Shown piece after piece: positions 8,335 through 16,479 of a DNA stretch of 52,383 bases (position 1 is the first letter of the stretch; each line of letters starts with the position of its first letter). Origin of the DNA: Proteobacteria bacterium bin106 (GTDB lineage Bacteria; Bdellovibrionota_B; Oligoflexia; Oligoflexales; Bin106); NCBI GenBank assembly GCA_002238945.1, contig MPNI01000016.1, positions 1 to 52,383 on the forward strand, in the 5' to 3' direction. The notes under the pieces are model-generated. The model did not search any database. It had not been told where the DNA came from and was given only the letters and a program-made list of their open reading frames with translations. A program made the position numbers and the translations under genes.

Positions 8335-9579
8335 TCAATATCTGCGTGGTACATATAGACGGTAATTTTTAGGAAGAACATAAGAAGCGTGTCTTGTATA
8401 AGTCTGCTTATTGATGCATTGATTGAGCTCCTGTATCGTGCTTTGTTTAATACCCAATACCACAGAAAGATCTTTCACTTGAGTTGGCTTTCTCAGCGTT
8501 ACTGCCATAATATCTAAACGAGATGGCCTAACACTGATACGCCCCTTCTTAATAAGATATCTATAAGAAGCTACAGCTGCTAAGAATTCAGCATAAAAAT
8601 TCTGACTGGCAAAACCAAAGGCCCTACTTTTATAACCAACGATGATATCAGCAAGATTTCGTGTACCCACAACCCTTGTGGCACGTAATATCCCCCCTCT
8701 GCCATGATTATAAGCACTGACAGCAAGAGGCCAACTCTGCAAAGCAGCATAATCACTTTTTAACAACAAAGCTGCTGCACGAGCAGCTTTCAAAGGTGAG
8801 TGCCGCTCATCTATACGATAATTCACTTTCAGAAAGCTACGAGCTGTTGCTTTCATAAATTGCCACATCCCCGATGCTCCAACCTTCGATATGGCATCAG
8901 GATTAAACATAGACTCCACAAAAGCTAGCCGGGTTAATTCAATGGGCATCCCCACATCACGAAACTCTTTTTCAAAGTATGGTAGATAATCTTGAGCCAA
9001 ATAAGCTGCTTTCCAAAATGAATGAGCTAAACCACGTTGAGCCCTTATTCGTGTCTCACCTTTATATAAACGCTCTAAATGCTCATAAGAATCTTGATAA
9101 GTCATGTATACCTCCCGCTCCGCTTCTCCATATCCCGAAGCTTTTTGACCATGCTCTTCAAATCTATCCAAAGCTTTTCTATAACGAGCCATGTACTTTG
9201 CTAAAACAACGCTTTGAAAGTCACGACGCAAAAAACGAGGATCGTTTTTGCTTTCAGAAAGCCTATCAAAAAAGACAAAATCAATAATACGCCATGGCTC
9301 TGCTCGATCATGAATGACAAAAACATCATCTCCATAACGTGTAAAGATAGACTGCCAAAATTCCACACGCTTTTGCATATCAGCAGGCACAGTGAAAAAG
9401 CTTTCACCATACGCCCCTACAGGCTTTACCCAAAGCTGAGTCAAGGCATATACACCTACACAGATATAAAGAAGATATTTCACACTTTGAAAGACTCTTC
9501 TTAGCCCATACGTTAGCCCATATGACACAGGACAAGAAGAATACAAAGAGTGAGGGATTATCATCACCACCATCACCAT
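8335..9579 (-). CDS. MltD-like membrane-bound lytic murein transglycosylase
   Basis: A hydrophobic N-terminal segment (about 33-50) acts as a signal or anchor. A helical region is followed by an SLT/family-1 lytic transglycosylase domain (about 205-345): MPIELTRLAFVESMFNP places the catalytic Glu at 222, followed by KVGASGMWQFMKATA, and SAYNHGRGGI is also conserved. The last 55 residues look like one degenerate LysM peptidoglycan-binding module (LSVVLGIKQSTIQELNQ...). It would cleave glycan strands in the periplasm. The start is uncertain because no strong ribosome-binding site precedes the repeated GTG/ATG codons near 9579. dapF follows 65 bp downstream on the same strand. Confidence 0.85.
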   Translation of the reverse strand: MVMVVMIIPHSLYSSCPVSYGLTYGLRRVFQSVKYLLYICVGVYALTQLWVKPVGAYGESFFTVPADMQKRVEFWQSIFTRYGDDVFVIHDRAEPWRIIDFVFFDRLSESKNDPRFLRRDFQSVVLAKYMARYRKALDRFEEHGQKASGYGEAEREVYMTYQDSYEHLERLYKGETRIRAQRGLAHSFWKAAYLAQDYLPYFEKEFRDVGMPIELTRLAFVESMFNPDAISKVGASGMWQFMKATARSFLKVNYRIDERHSPLKAARAAALLLKSDYAALQSWPLAVSAYNHGRGGILRATRVVGTRNLADIIVGYKSRAFGFASQNFYAEFLAAVASYRYLIKKGRISVRPSRLDIMAVTLRKPTQVKDLSVVLGIKQSTIQELNQCINKQTYTRHASYVLPKNYRLYVPRRY

Positions 9580-9952
9580 CCATCACAACACTCATTAAAG
9601 AATCATTTTGATTCAAGCTTCCTCATTGTATAATGGAAGAAGAGGTTTTCTCAGATACACAATTTTCACCACATCCATTCTGTTTTCTTTCAAAAACACC
9701 TACCATAAGATGTGACGATGAGACTACGATGTGGTTATTGGTTGCTTGCTTGCGTACTAGCAACTATCTAAACTGCTATCCTAGCTATATAAATAAGCTG
9801 TATAAATAAGCTATATAAATACATTGTAGAAATAAACTATATAGAATACATATCTGCAACCTAGCCTACTCGCTCTTCATCGTCACCTCCACTACCACCA
9901 TCATTTATCACATCAAGATAACATTCCCTGACTCACATGAAGAGAGTGACAC
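9580..9952. other. Divergent intergenic region with promoter-like elements and AT-rich short repeats
   Basis: The region separates minus-strand mltD from plus-strand prepilin peptidase. TTGATT (9608-9613) and a perfect TATAAT (9629-9634) occur on the plus strand with a short 15-bp spacer, a possible promoter toward 9953. From about 9785 to 9850 there are imperfect repeats of a TATAAATAAGCTG-like unit. No ORF is convincing here. Confidence 0.35.
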
Positions 9953-10807
9953 TTGCAAGATATCTACTCATTGTATTCTTATTATGCTCTCAACTACGTT
10001 TTTAACGGTTATAGTGTGTTCTTTTTTGCTTTAGGTGCCTTTTTAGGCAGCTTTTACAATGTTTTGATATTTCGACTTCCCGAAAAAGCTGTCTTTGCAA
10101 AAAAACGTTCCCATTGCCGTCACTGCAATAAGATGATCCCCTTTTATCTCAATGTTCCCATACTCTCTTGGCTGTTTCTACGAGGCAAAACAGCCTGTTG
10201 CAAAAAACCTTTATCCATTCAATATCCTTTAGTTGAACTAGCAACCGCTATATTGTTTGTAATGATCTATTGGCACAGCCCATTTATTGAATACACAAAC
10301 GGACACTACAGCATTGAATGGAGGGCGTTGATACGTTTCATTCACCAAATTATGTTTGCTTCTTTGCTATTGATTGGCTCTGTAATTGATTTACGTCTTA
10401 AAATCCTTCCCAATGAAATCACCTTAGGCATGGTCGGATTATCGGTGATATGGATTGTGATCCATCCAGAACTCCAGTGGCACGCATCCCTATTAGGGAT
10501 TCTCTTTGGAGGGGGGATCCCTTATCTTGTTGCCTGGACCTACTGGATCATCCGCAAAAAACAAGGCTTAGGCATGGGAGATGTGAAATTACTGGCTGGT
10601 ATCGGAGGATGGCTCGGCTATCAAGCCATCTTACCCACTATATTTACCGCATCTATTTTGGGAAGCTTTATAGGAACAGCTGTATTGATCATTCAAAAAC
10701 GCTCCCATCTGCAATATGAACTCCCCTTCGGGCCCTTTTTATCCATAGGTGCTATGATATATGTATTCACTGGTCAACATATCATCACACTCCTTGCAAA
10801 CATGTAA
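9953..10807 (+). CDS. Type IV prepilin leader peptidase / N-methyltransferase
   Basis: This is a polytopic inner-membrane aspartic protease of the PilD/GspO type that cleaves and methylates type IV pilin or type II secretion pseudopilin precursors. The N-terminal methyltransferase domain has the SHCRHC zinc pair (Cys55, Cys58); the second pair is irregular (GKTACC, Cys82-Cys83, instead of GKCRxC). The catalytic aspartates are Asp146 (VIDLRLKILPNE) and Asp210 (GLGMGDVKLL). The length, 284, is normal. The start is taken as TTG 9953 because the nearby ATG at 9937 is in another frame and terminates early. No pilin gene is in the window. Confidence 0.9.
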   Translation: MQDIYSLYSYYALNYVFNGYSVFFFALGAFLGSFYNVLIFRLPEKAVFAKKRSHCRHCNKMIPFYLNVPILSWLFLRGKTACCKKPLSIQYPLVELATAILFVMIYWHSPFIEYTNGHYSIEWRALIRFIHQIMFASLLLIGSVIDLRLKILPNEITLGMVGLSVIWIVIHPELQWHASLLGILFGGGIPYLVAWTYWIIRKKQGLGMGDVKLLAGIGGWLGYQAILPTIFTASILGSFIGTAVLIIQKRSHLQYELPFGPFLSIGAMIYVFTGQHIITLLANM

Positions 10808-10865
10808 ACACTTACATACGTAAACCATTATAACCACTACCTAAACCACATAAAAAGATATATTC

Positions 10866-11375
10866 ATGAAGGTTATCCCTGCACAAAAACATCCACAGGC
10901 CTCAGAAGTGACTATGTCAGAGATGGTGATGTCTCAACATATCAATGGAGTAGGTACCGTATTTGGTGGAGTGGTATTATCATGGGCTGATATTGCAGCC
11001 GCTATCAGTGCCCAGAAATTTGCTGAAAACATGGTGGTTACAGCATCTATTGATGGCATGCATTTTCTCCATCCCATCAAGATTGGCTGGATTGTCAGCA
11101 TTGTTGCTAAAGTCAATCGTTCAAGAAGAACCAGCTGTGAAGTGGGTGTGAAAATCACATCCATGGATCCCATTACACAGGTTTCTTATCATAATTGCAC
11201 AGGCTATTTCACCATGGTTGCTATTGATAAAAAAGGCAAACCCACCGCCATCCCTACCCTTGTCCCTGTAACCAAAGAAGATCGACGCAGGTATCAAGCA
11301 GCTGCTCTAAGACAACAATCACGCATAGAACTCTACAAAAAACAAAAAGCCAAAGACACAACCACACACGCCTAA
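10866..11375 (+). CDS. Acyl-CoA thioesterase, hotdog fold (YciA/BACH-like)
   Basis: The 169-residue protein has a single hotdog domain. The motif NGVGTVFGGVVLSWADIAAAI matches the NxxGxxFGGxLxxWxD signature of cytosolic acyl-CoA hydrolases, and SIDGMHFLHPIKIGW matches the following strand. A basic C-terminal tail (RRRYQAAALRQQSRIELYKKQKAK) follows. It hydrolyses acyl-CoA esters; substrate preference cannot be read from the sequence. It lies 58 bp after the prepilin peptidase gene and 184 bp before the E1 dehydrogenase gene, all on the plus strand, but an operon is not assured because 11401-11440 holds a 13-bp repeat. Confidence 0.85.
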   Translation: MKVIPAQKHPQASEVTMSEMVMSQHINGVGTVFGGVVLSWADIAAAISAQKFAENMVVTASIDGMHFLHPIKIGWIVSIVAKVNRSRRTSCEVGVKITSMDPITQVSYHNCTGYFTMVAIDKKGKPTAIPTLVPVTKEDRRRYQAAALRQQSRIELYKKQKAKDTTTHA

Positions 11376-11400
11376 AGCTCAGACCAAAAACCTAGACTAG

Positions 11401-11440
11401 TAAAATAACAGTCTAAAATAACAGTCTAAAATCTAAAATA
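11401..11440. repeat. 13-bp tandem repeat
   Basis: Two full copies and one partial copy of TAAAATAACAGTC lie between the thioesterase and E1 genes. No function is visible. Confidence 0.5.
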
Positions 11441-11559
11441 AACCACACTCAGATTTTCTTTATGTGACAAGCTATCTTTTTTATCGTTAGCATTTAGCAT
11501 ACTGTATTTACATAGAAGACTTACTGCCATCTATGTACACTTCTAACCATAAATCATGA

Positions 11560-14091
11560 ATGTTTATGTCAGATCATCTTTTACAAACAAAAGACATATT
11601 GCAAGACTTCCGTATCGCCTATATGTCTCGACAATTATCCATTAGTGCTCGTGGAGAAGTGGCAGCGGGACGAGCTGGATTTGGCATATTTGGAGAAGGC
11701 AAAGAGGTTGCTCAGGTTGCTATGGCTAAAGCTTTTAGACCAGGAGACTGGCGTTCAGGCTATTACAGAGACCAAACCTTTATGCTTGCCACCGGCGCTC
11801 TTACAGCCCAACAATTCTTTTCTCAGCTCTATGCTGATAGTCAATTGAGCAACGAGCCTTCTTCTGGTGGCAGACAGATGAACTGTCATTATGCTTCACG
11901 TTACTACCAAGACGGCAACTGGCTTGATCAAACCTCCACTTATAACACTGCAGCAGATGTATCATGTACTGCTGGACAAATAGCTCGCTTATTAGGACTA
12001 GGATTTGCCTCAAAACTCTATCGTCATTTTATAAAATCTCATCCCGATAGAGCCCATCTTGTCAGCCAATTCTCTCGTGAAGGCAATGAAGTAGCTTTTG
12101 GTACCATTGGGGATGCTGCCACCTCCGAAGGACACTTTTGGGAAACTGTGAATGCCATGGGAGTATTGCAGGTTCCTGTGGCTATATCGGTATGGGATGA
12201 TGGCTATGGCATATCTGTACCCACACAGTTTCAAACCACTAAAGGCAACCTTAGCGAAGTTCTCAGCGGATTTGTGAATACTTCCGAAAAATCCGGTTTG
12301 GCTTTATATTCTGTAAAAGGCTGGGATTACCCCACACTTGTCCAAACCTACCAGCGAGCTATCCAACACTGCAGAGTTCATCATAATCCATGTGTTCTAC
12401 ACATCCATGAACTCACCCAACCTCTGGGCCATTCCACCTCTGGAACCCATAGCCGTTACAAGAGTGCTGAACGTTTAGCATGGGAAAAAAATCACGATTG
12501 TTTGGATAAGTTTGAACAATGGATCCTTACACATAAACGAGCAAGCCAAACAGATCTTCAAGCTATCAAAGAACACACTACCCACGAAGTCAAACAAGCC
12601 AGAGAACAAGCTTTTGCCTTATGGCAAGATCCTCTCAAAAAACGCACCCAACTCTTTATCAAAACCCTAGAAAACACCTTTAACCATCTCCAACCAAAGG
12701 ACCATCAACTCCTCTCTGACATCGTAGAAGATGTATTTAGCAAGCAAAAAACATCGCATCTGATAACTCCCCATTTATGGAGTCTTCTGCGTCATAACAC
12801 CATAACAACCTCTACTCATAGCACCAAACCATCCAACCAACCTGCAAAAGACATGTCTTATTCTTTAGAATTCTCTGATGACATCCATCACGGCCACACT
12901 CCCCATAACCTGCTTAGAGACCTTCTTTGCCGTCTCAATAGCCACAACCATGACATCGATACAGCCGCTCTCTTAAAGCTAAACACATCTTATGAAGAGT
13001 GGGCACATTCTCGTTATAAGTCTCATCTTTTCACTCACCCACAACATTCATGTTTATCCATCACCCACCAACCTGCTATCACCTCTTCTCAAAACAAGCC
13101 TAAAACCATAGAGGGCAAAAACATTATTTGTGAGTACTTTGATATCAAACTCAAAGAAGATCCACGTATTATCATTCTTGGAGAAGATGTGGGCCGTCTC
13201 GGTGGAGTGAATCTTGAATTTGATGGATTATTCAATACCCACGGAGATCATCGTGTTATCGATACAGGCATTCGTGAAATCACCATTCTCGGCCAAGGCC
13301 ATGGAGCTGCCATGCGAGGATTTCGTCCCATCATCGACATCCAGTATCTTGACTATCTTATTTTCTGTCTTCAAGGCATGAGCGATGATATCGCTTCACT
13401 GCATTATCGCAGTTGTGGTGGACAAGTGAGCCCTGTCATTATTCGCACCAAAGGCCATAGGCTCATGGGTATTTGGCATTCTGGCTCCCCCATGGCCATG
13501 ATTCTCAGCACATGCCAAGGTATGTTTTTATGCACACCAAGAAATATGGTGCAGGCATGTGGCATGTACCAAACCTTACTTCAAGGAGATGATCCAGGCT
13601 GTGTTATTGAACCTATGAATGCATATCGCAATAAAGAAATCCGTCCCGATAATCTTGGCACATACTCCATACCGCTTGGAGATGTGGAGTTCCTCACCAC
13701 TGGCAACCATCTAACCATAGTCACTTATGGCTCTTGTTGCCCTATAGCTCTTAAGGCTTGTCACCTTCTCTTACAGCAATACAACATATCTGTTGAACTT
13801 ATCGACTGTCGTACACTTATGCCTTTTGATAGAAATGCCAGTATCTTACGATCACTCAACAAGACCCATGCTCTTCTTGTTTTAGATGAAGATATTCCAG
13901 GAGGAGCCAGTGCTTATATACTCAGAGAAATTCTCGAAACACAGCAAGCTTTTGATAGCCTGGATGTTCCTCCACGAACTCTCACAGCTAAAGCTCATCG
14001 TTGTGCTTATGGAGTGGATGGAGATTATTACTGCAAACCTCAAGTCCAAGATGTGGTAACTTATAGCTTAGAAATGCTCGCTCAAAAATAA
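11560..14091 (+). CDS. Fused E1 alpha-beta subunit of a 2-oxoacid dehydrogenase (branched-chain type likely)
   Basis: The 843-residue protein joins an E1 alpha-like half (about 1-380) to an E1 beta-like half (about 515-843). The alpha half has the thiamine diphosphate motif GDAATSEGHFWETVNAMG with a following VWDDGYGISVP. The beta half has IILGEDVGRLGGVNLEFDGL, REITILGQGHGAAMRG, and a C-terminal transketolase-C domain (TIVTYGSCCPIALKA). The two are separated by a long polar helical linker. It decarboxylates a branched-chain 2-oxoacid or pyruvate and transfers the acyl group to E2 lipoyl domains. Fused forms are known, for example in Bacteroidetes. E2 and E3 genes are not adjacent. The ATG at 11566 is an alternative start; neither has a strong ribosome-binding site. 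Confidence 0.88.
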   Translation: MFMSDHLLQTKDILQDFRIAYMSRQLSISARGEVAAGRAGFGIFGEGKEVAQVAMAKAFRPGDWRSGYYRDQTFMLATGALTAQQFFSQLYADSQLSNEPSSGGRQMNCHYASRYYQDGNWLDQTSTYNTAADVSCTAGQIARLLGLGFASKLYRHFIKSHPDRAHLVSQFSREGNEVAFGTIGDAATSEGHFWETVNAMGVLQVPVAISVWDDGYGISVPTQFQTTKGNLSEVLSGFVNTSEKSGLALYSVKGWDYPTLVQTYQRAIQHCRVHHNPCVLHIHELTQPLGHSTSGTHSRYKSAERLAWEKNHDCLDKFEQWILTHKRASQTDLQAIKEHTTHEVKQAREQAFALWQDPLKKRTQLFIKTLENTFNHLQPKDHQLLSDIVEDVFSKQKTSHLITPHLWSLLRHNTITTSTHSTKPSNQPAKDMSYSLEFSDDIHHGHTPHNLLRDLLCRLNSHNHDIDTAALLKLNTSYEEWAHSRYKSHLFTHPQHSCLSITHQPAITSSQNKPKTIEGKNIICEYFDIKLKEDPRIIILGEDVGRLGGVNLEFDGLFNTHGDHRVIDTGIREITILGQGHGAAMRGFRPIIDIQYLDYLIFCLQGMSDDIASLHYRSCGGQVSPVIIRTKGHRLMGIWHSGSPMAMILSTCQGMFLCTPRNMVQACGMYQTLLQGDDPGCVIEPMNAYRNKEIRPDNLGTYSIPLGDVEFLTTGNHLTIVTYGSCCPIALKACHLLLQQYNISVELIDCRTLMPFDRNASILRSLNKTHALLVLDEDIPGGASAYILREILETQQAFDSLDVPPRTLTAKAHRCAYGVDGDYYCKPQVQDVVTYSLEMLAQK

Positions 14092-14157
14092 TACCCCACC
14101 CCAAGCCTCATATAACCAGAACACATATAACCAGAAATCATGTAACCAGCAAACATA
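14092..14157. repeat. Imperfect repeats between convergent genes
   Basis: Three diverged copies of an ACATATAACCAGA-like unit fill the 66-bp gap between the convergent E1 and HARE-HTH genes. No terminator hairpin is evident. Confidence 0.4.
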
Positions 14158-15018
14158 TCAACTGGCCTTAAGGTGTCTCATCTGAGATTTTTTAAGCCTT
14201 TGAACGGACTTTGGAGAAGACAGTTGCTTTTCTTTTCCCTGACTAAGCGAGAACAAATACATGTCTGAACGCTCAACTCCCATCTCATGTTCCATCAAAA
14301 GACAGCTCAACTGCTTGCCATCCATCAATGCAATAGGCTTTTTGCGCTCAGAATAGGCCTCTCGCTTCGCTTCATCAGAAAACTGTGATGTTGTCACAAT
14401 CAGAGCATTATCCAATGCTCTGATCTGACTACGTATCTTTTGTAGCTCTTGTAAACTCACAGCATGTCCTCTAGGACGCCGCATCACTTGCATAGCCATA
14501 CGCAAGCGCACCACATCTCCTACCACAAGAGTGCCGCGCATATTAACTTTTTCACGAGACTTCACCTGAGAACTCTCTATGTGTTCAACACCCATCTTTC
14601 CTAGTAACTCTGTGATCATGCATTCAAATTGGCTAAACGACATCTGAAATAGCTGATTATATAAAGCCAAACGAATGTTTTGATTATGATTATAAATACG
14701 CGATTGAAGATCAATATTGTACCACTGAGTAAGCCCTACATAGCCTCCTTCCATATCAAACCGAGGGATCTCTCCTCGCTCTCGATCTCGATTAACCTCC
14801 CCCCATACCGCTGAATGCAAAGTATTGGGTGGATCTAAAGATTTGGTCACTAACATCCCCAAATCCATGGCTTTTTCAGTGATCTTTTGATAATGCATAG
14901 GCTCTTGGCCGCTATAATTCAAAAGAATTTGATAGGCACATTCCGTAAAAGTCAGAGGCTTACCATCAAATAGAGGAAACTGATTATCTGGTACCCAAAT
15001 ATCAATAACTTTGGTCAA
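14158..15018 (-). CDS. HARE-HTH plus Mrr-like restriction endonuclease-fold protein, probably catalytically inactive
   Basis: The N-terminal region (about 18-100) resembles the HARE-HTH winged helix (LTFTECAYQIL...ITEKAMDLGML, followed by SAVWGEVNRDRERGE). The C-terminal region (about 125-250) resembles an Mrr_cat restriction endonuclease domain: FSQFECMITELLGKMGVEHIE, RGTLVVGDVVRLRMAMQV, ALIVTTSQFSDEAKREA, PIALMDGKQLSCLL. In active relatives the first catalytic residue is the Asp of a GGxDVRG motif and the last is the Lys of a QxKR motif. Here those positions read VNMRG (Asn159) and QVMRR (Met179), so both seem lost. It may act as a DNA-binding protein. It stands alone on the minus strand. 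Confidence 0.75.
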   Translation of the reverse strand: MTKVIDIWVPDNQFPLFDGKPLTFTECAYQILLNYSGQEPMHYQKITEKAMDLGMLVTKSLDPPNTLHSAVWGEVNRDRERGEIPRFDMEGGYVGLTQWYNIDLQSRIYNHNQNIRLALYNQLFQMSFSQFECMITELLGKMGVEHIESSQVKSREKVNMRGTLVVGDVVRLRMAMQVMRRPRGHAVSLQELQKIRSQIRALDNALIVTTSQFSDEAKREAYSERKKPIALMDGKQLSCLLMEHEMGVERSDMYLFSLSQGKEKQLSSPKSVQRLKKSQMRHLKAS

Positions 15019-15459
15019 TGTTCACTCCTACTATTTTTGGGGATATTCAACCTATGAAAACCTACAAAACGAAACCTCTAACAAAAAAAGCATTATCCTG
15101 TGCTGCATATCGATTCTTTTTAAAAAATCTATACTCAAAGAACACAAAAAATCTTCCCAAATCACACGCTAAGATGTTTTATGTATGTATTTTATGAAAA
15201 ACACGTTTTGTTTTTGATTGCAGGTATATAGGTAAACTGATCTTACCTACAGGATATGGATTTATGAGATTTATGAGATTTATGAGATTTATGAACATAA
15301 ATCACAAAAACAGCCTATATACCCTATATACCCTATATATTAGGGGTATTATAACGCGATGATGGATAACAAAAAGGTCACATCTAAGATATGGTAGCTC
15401 TCTAAAAGCAGCCACACACAATACCATGCATCTGATAGAGAATAAAAGAGTAGAGATTT
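15019..15459. other. AT-rich intergenic region with a 9-bp repeat
   Basis: The 441-bp gap between two minus-strand genes holds four exact copies of GATTTATGA (15259-15294) and a short TATACCC-type repeat around 15317-15345. No ORF or clear terminator is seen. Confidence 0.45.
15259..15294. repeat. 9-bp tandem repeat, four exact copies
   Basis: Four uninterrupted copies of GATTTATGA. They lie about 240 bp upstream of the HARE-HTH gene. Confidence 0.7.
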
Positions 15460-15945
15460 TTAGGTGAGATCTTGTGGGCTTACCAGCTTTAAACCCTGCT
15501 TTTGAGCTTCCATGAGAGCACTTAAAGCAAGCTCATAGGTATATGCGCCAAAACCCACTACCAGGCCATATGCATAATGAGCTAACACAGAATGATGACG
15601 CTGTGTCTCTCTTTGAAAAATTTGAGAAATATGCACTTCCACAAAAGGCCAAGATGAATCCATAAGAGCATCAGCTAAAGGATAGCCAGACATCATCAAT
15701 GCACCAGGATTAACCACCCAACCTCTCACTGAATTTTCATGATTTTGAATAAAATCAATCAGATATCCTTCGACATTGGATTGAAAACTGATAAGCCCAT
15801 AACCATAACTGGCTGCCTTATCTCTGAGTTTTTTTTCTATCTCTTCAAGAGTTACCGCACCATAATGCCGCTGATCACGATCACCAAGCTTTGATAGATT
15901 GGGACCATTGATCAAACCAAAGGATGTTTTAGATATCTTTGACAC
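15460..15945 (-). CDS. aroQ: Type II 3-dehydroquinate dehydratase with altered active-site loop
   Basis: AroQ dehydrates 3-dehydroquinate to 3-dehydroshikimate in the shikimate pathway as a cytoplasmic dodecamer. Family motifs are clear: LINGPNLSKLG (Asn13), the flexible loop with Arg23 and the catalytic Tyr28 (DRDQRHYG), FQSNVEGYLIDFI, VNPGA (Asn79), EVHISQI with catalytic His105, and RHHSV (Arg116). The stretch after NPGA, normally YTHTSVAL, reads LMMSGYPL, which replaces the conserved substrate-contacting His with Met85. The length, 161, is slightly above the usual 145-150. The gene stands alone, not with other aro genes or accB/accC. Confidence 0.9.
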   Translation of the reverse strand: MSKISKTSFGLINGPNLSKLGDRDQRHYGAVTLEEIEKKLRDKAASYGYGLISFQSNVEGYLIDFIQNHENSVRGWVVNPGALMMSGYPLADALMDSSWPFVEVHISQIFQRETQRHHSVLAHYAYGLVVGFGAYTYELALSALMEAQKQGLKLVSPQDLT

Positions 15946-16108
15946 GTACCTCTTTCCTTATCTTAATCTTATCCTTATCCTCTTTTTCTCTATCCTTCTC
16001 TATCCTTCTCTATCCTTCTCTATCACGTATCACACACGATAATCATCCACACCTCATGGTATGTTTCGATGTGTCCTACATAACTCTAAAAGCTTACTGT
16101 AAAGCTCA

Positions 16109-16168
16109 TTTTAAGACAAGTTTTAAGACTAGTTCTAAGACAAGTTCTAAGACAAGTTCTAAGACTAA
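16109..16168. repeat. 12-bp tandem repeat, five copies
   Basis: Five 12-bp copies related to TTCTAAGACAAG, the first two with TTTT at the start. An inverted partial unit follows at 16170-16185, so the transcript could fold back on itself. Confidence 0.7.
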
Positions 16169-16399
16169 CAAGCTTGTCTTAAGTGAGATTTATAACCCAA
16201 CCATTCTCAAAAGCTTACTCATAGATGACTGTGCCATCCATCAACACAGTATACCCAAACTCTTTTAAACAAAGCTTCAAAAGGAACTGTCCAAAACTCA
16301 GGGTTTTATGCATCCTTATAATGACCTAGCAAACAAGATGATTCTGCCCTATCAAAGATAGAGAAAAAAGAGTACTGTGAGATCCATAGTGTGTTATAC

Positions 16400-16438
16400 A
16401 TTCCCTAGATAACCCCTATATTTGCATACGTAGGGAAT
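16400..16438 (+). promoter_or_regulatory. Inverted repeat and possible promoter of the his operon
   Basis: The perfect arms ATTCCCTA (16400-16407) and TAGGGAAT (16431-16438) are separated by 23 bp that contain a TATATT element (16418-16423). A weak TTATAC sits 18 bp upstream of it. The layout suggests an operator around a -10 box, or a leader hairpin, about 40 bp before the hisG ATG at 16480. Confidence 0.35.
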
Positions 16439-16479
16439 CACTGATCATATCCCGTTTTAGATAGGAAAACTAAAATTCT

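Larger units (their letters stand above)
15946..16479. other. Divergent intergenic region with tandem repeats, upstream of the his operon
   Basis: This 534-bp region separates minus-strand aroQ from hisG. It holds three TATCCTTCTC units (15991-16020), five 12-bp units close to TTCTAAGACAAG (16109-16168) followed by an inverted partial copy (AAGCTTGTCTTAAG), and an inverted repeat near the hisG start (16400-16438). A 109-codon frame crosses the repeats but starts at a TTG without a ribosome-binding site and is not accepted as a gene. No histidine-rich leader peptide is evident. Confidence 0.45.

Noticed and set aside
15939-16268. 109-codon plus-strand frame with a hydrophobic start
   Set aside because: TTG start without a ribosome-binding site, overlaps the aroQ start on the other strand, and most of its length consists of two tandem repeats (KTSSKTSSKTS).
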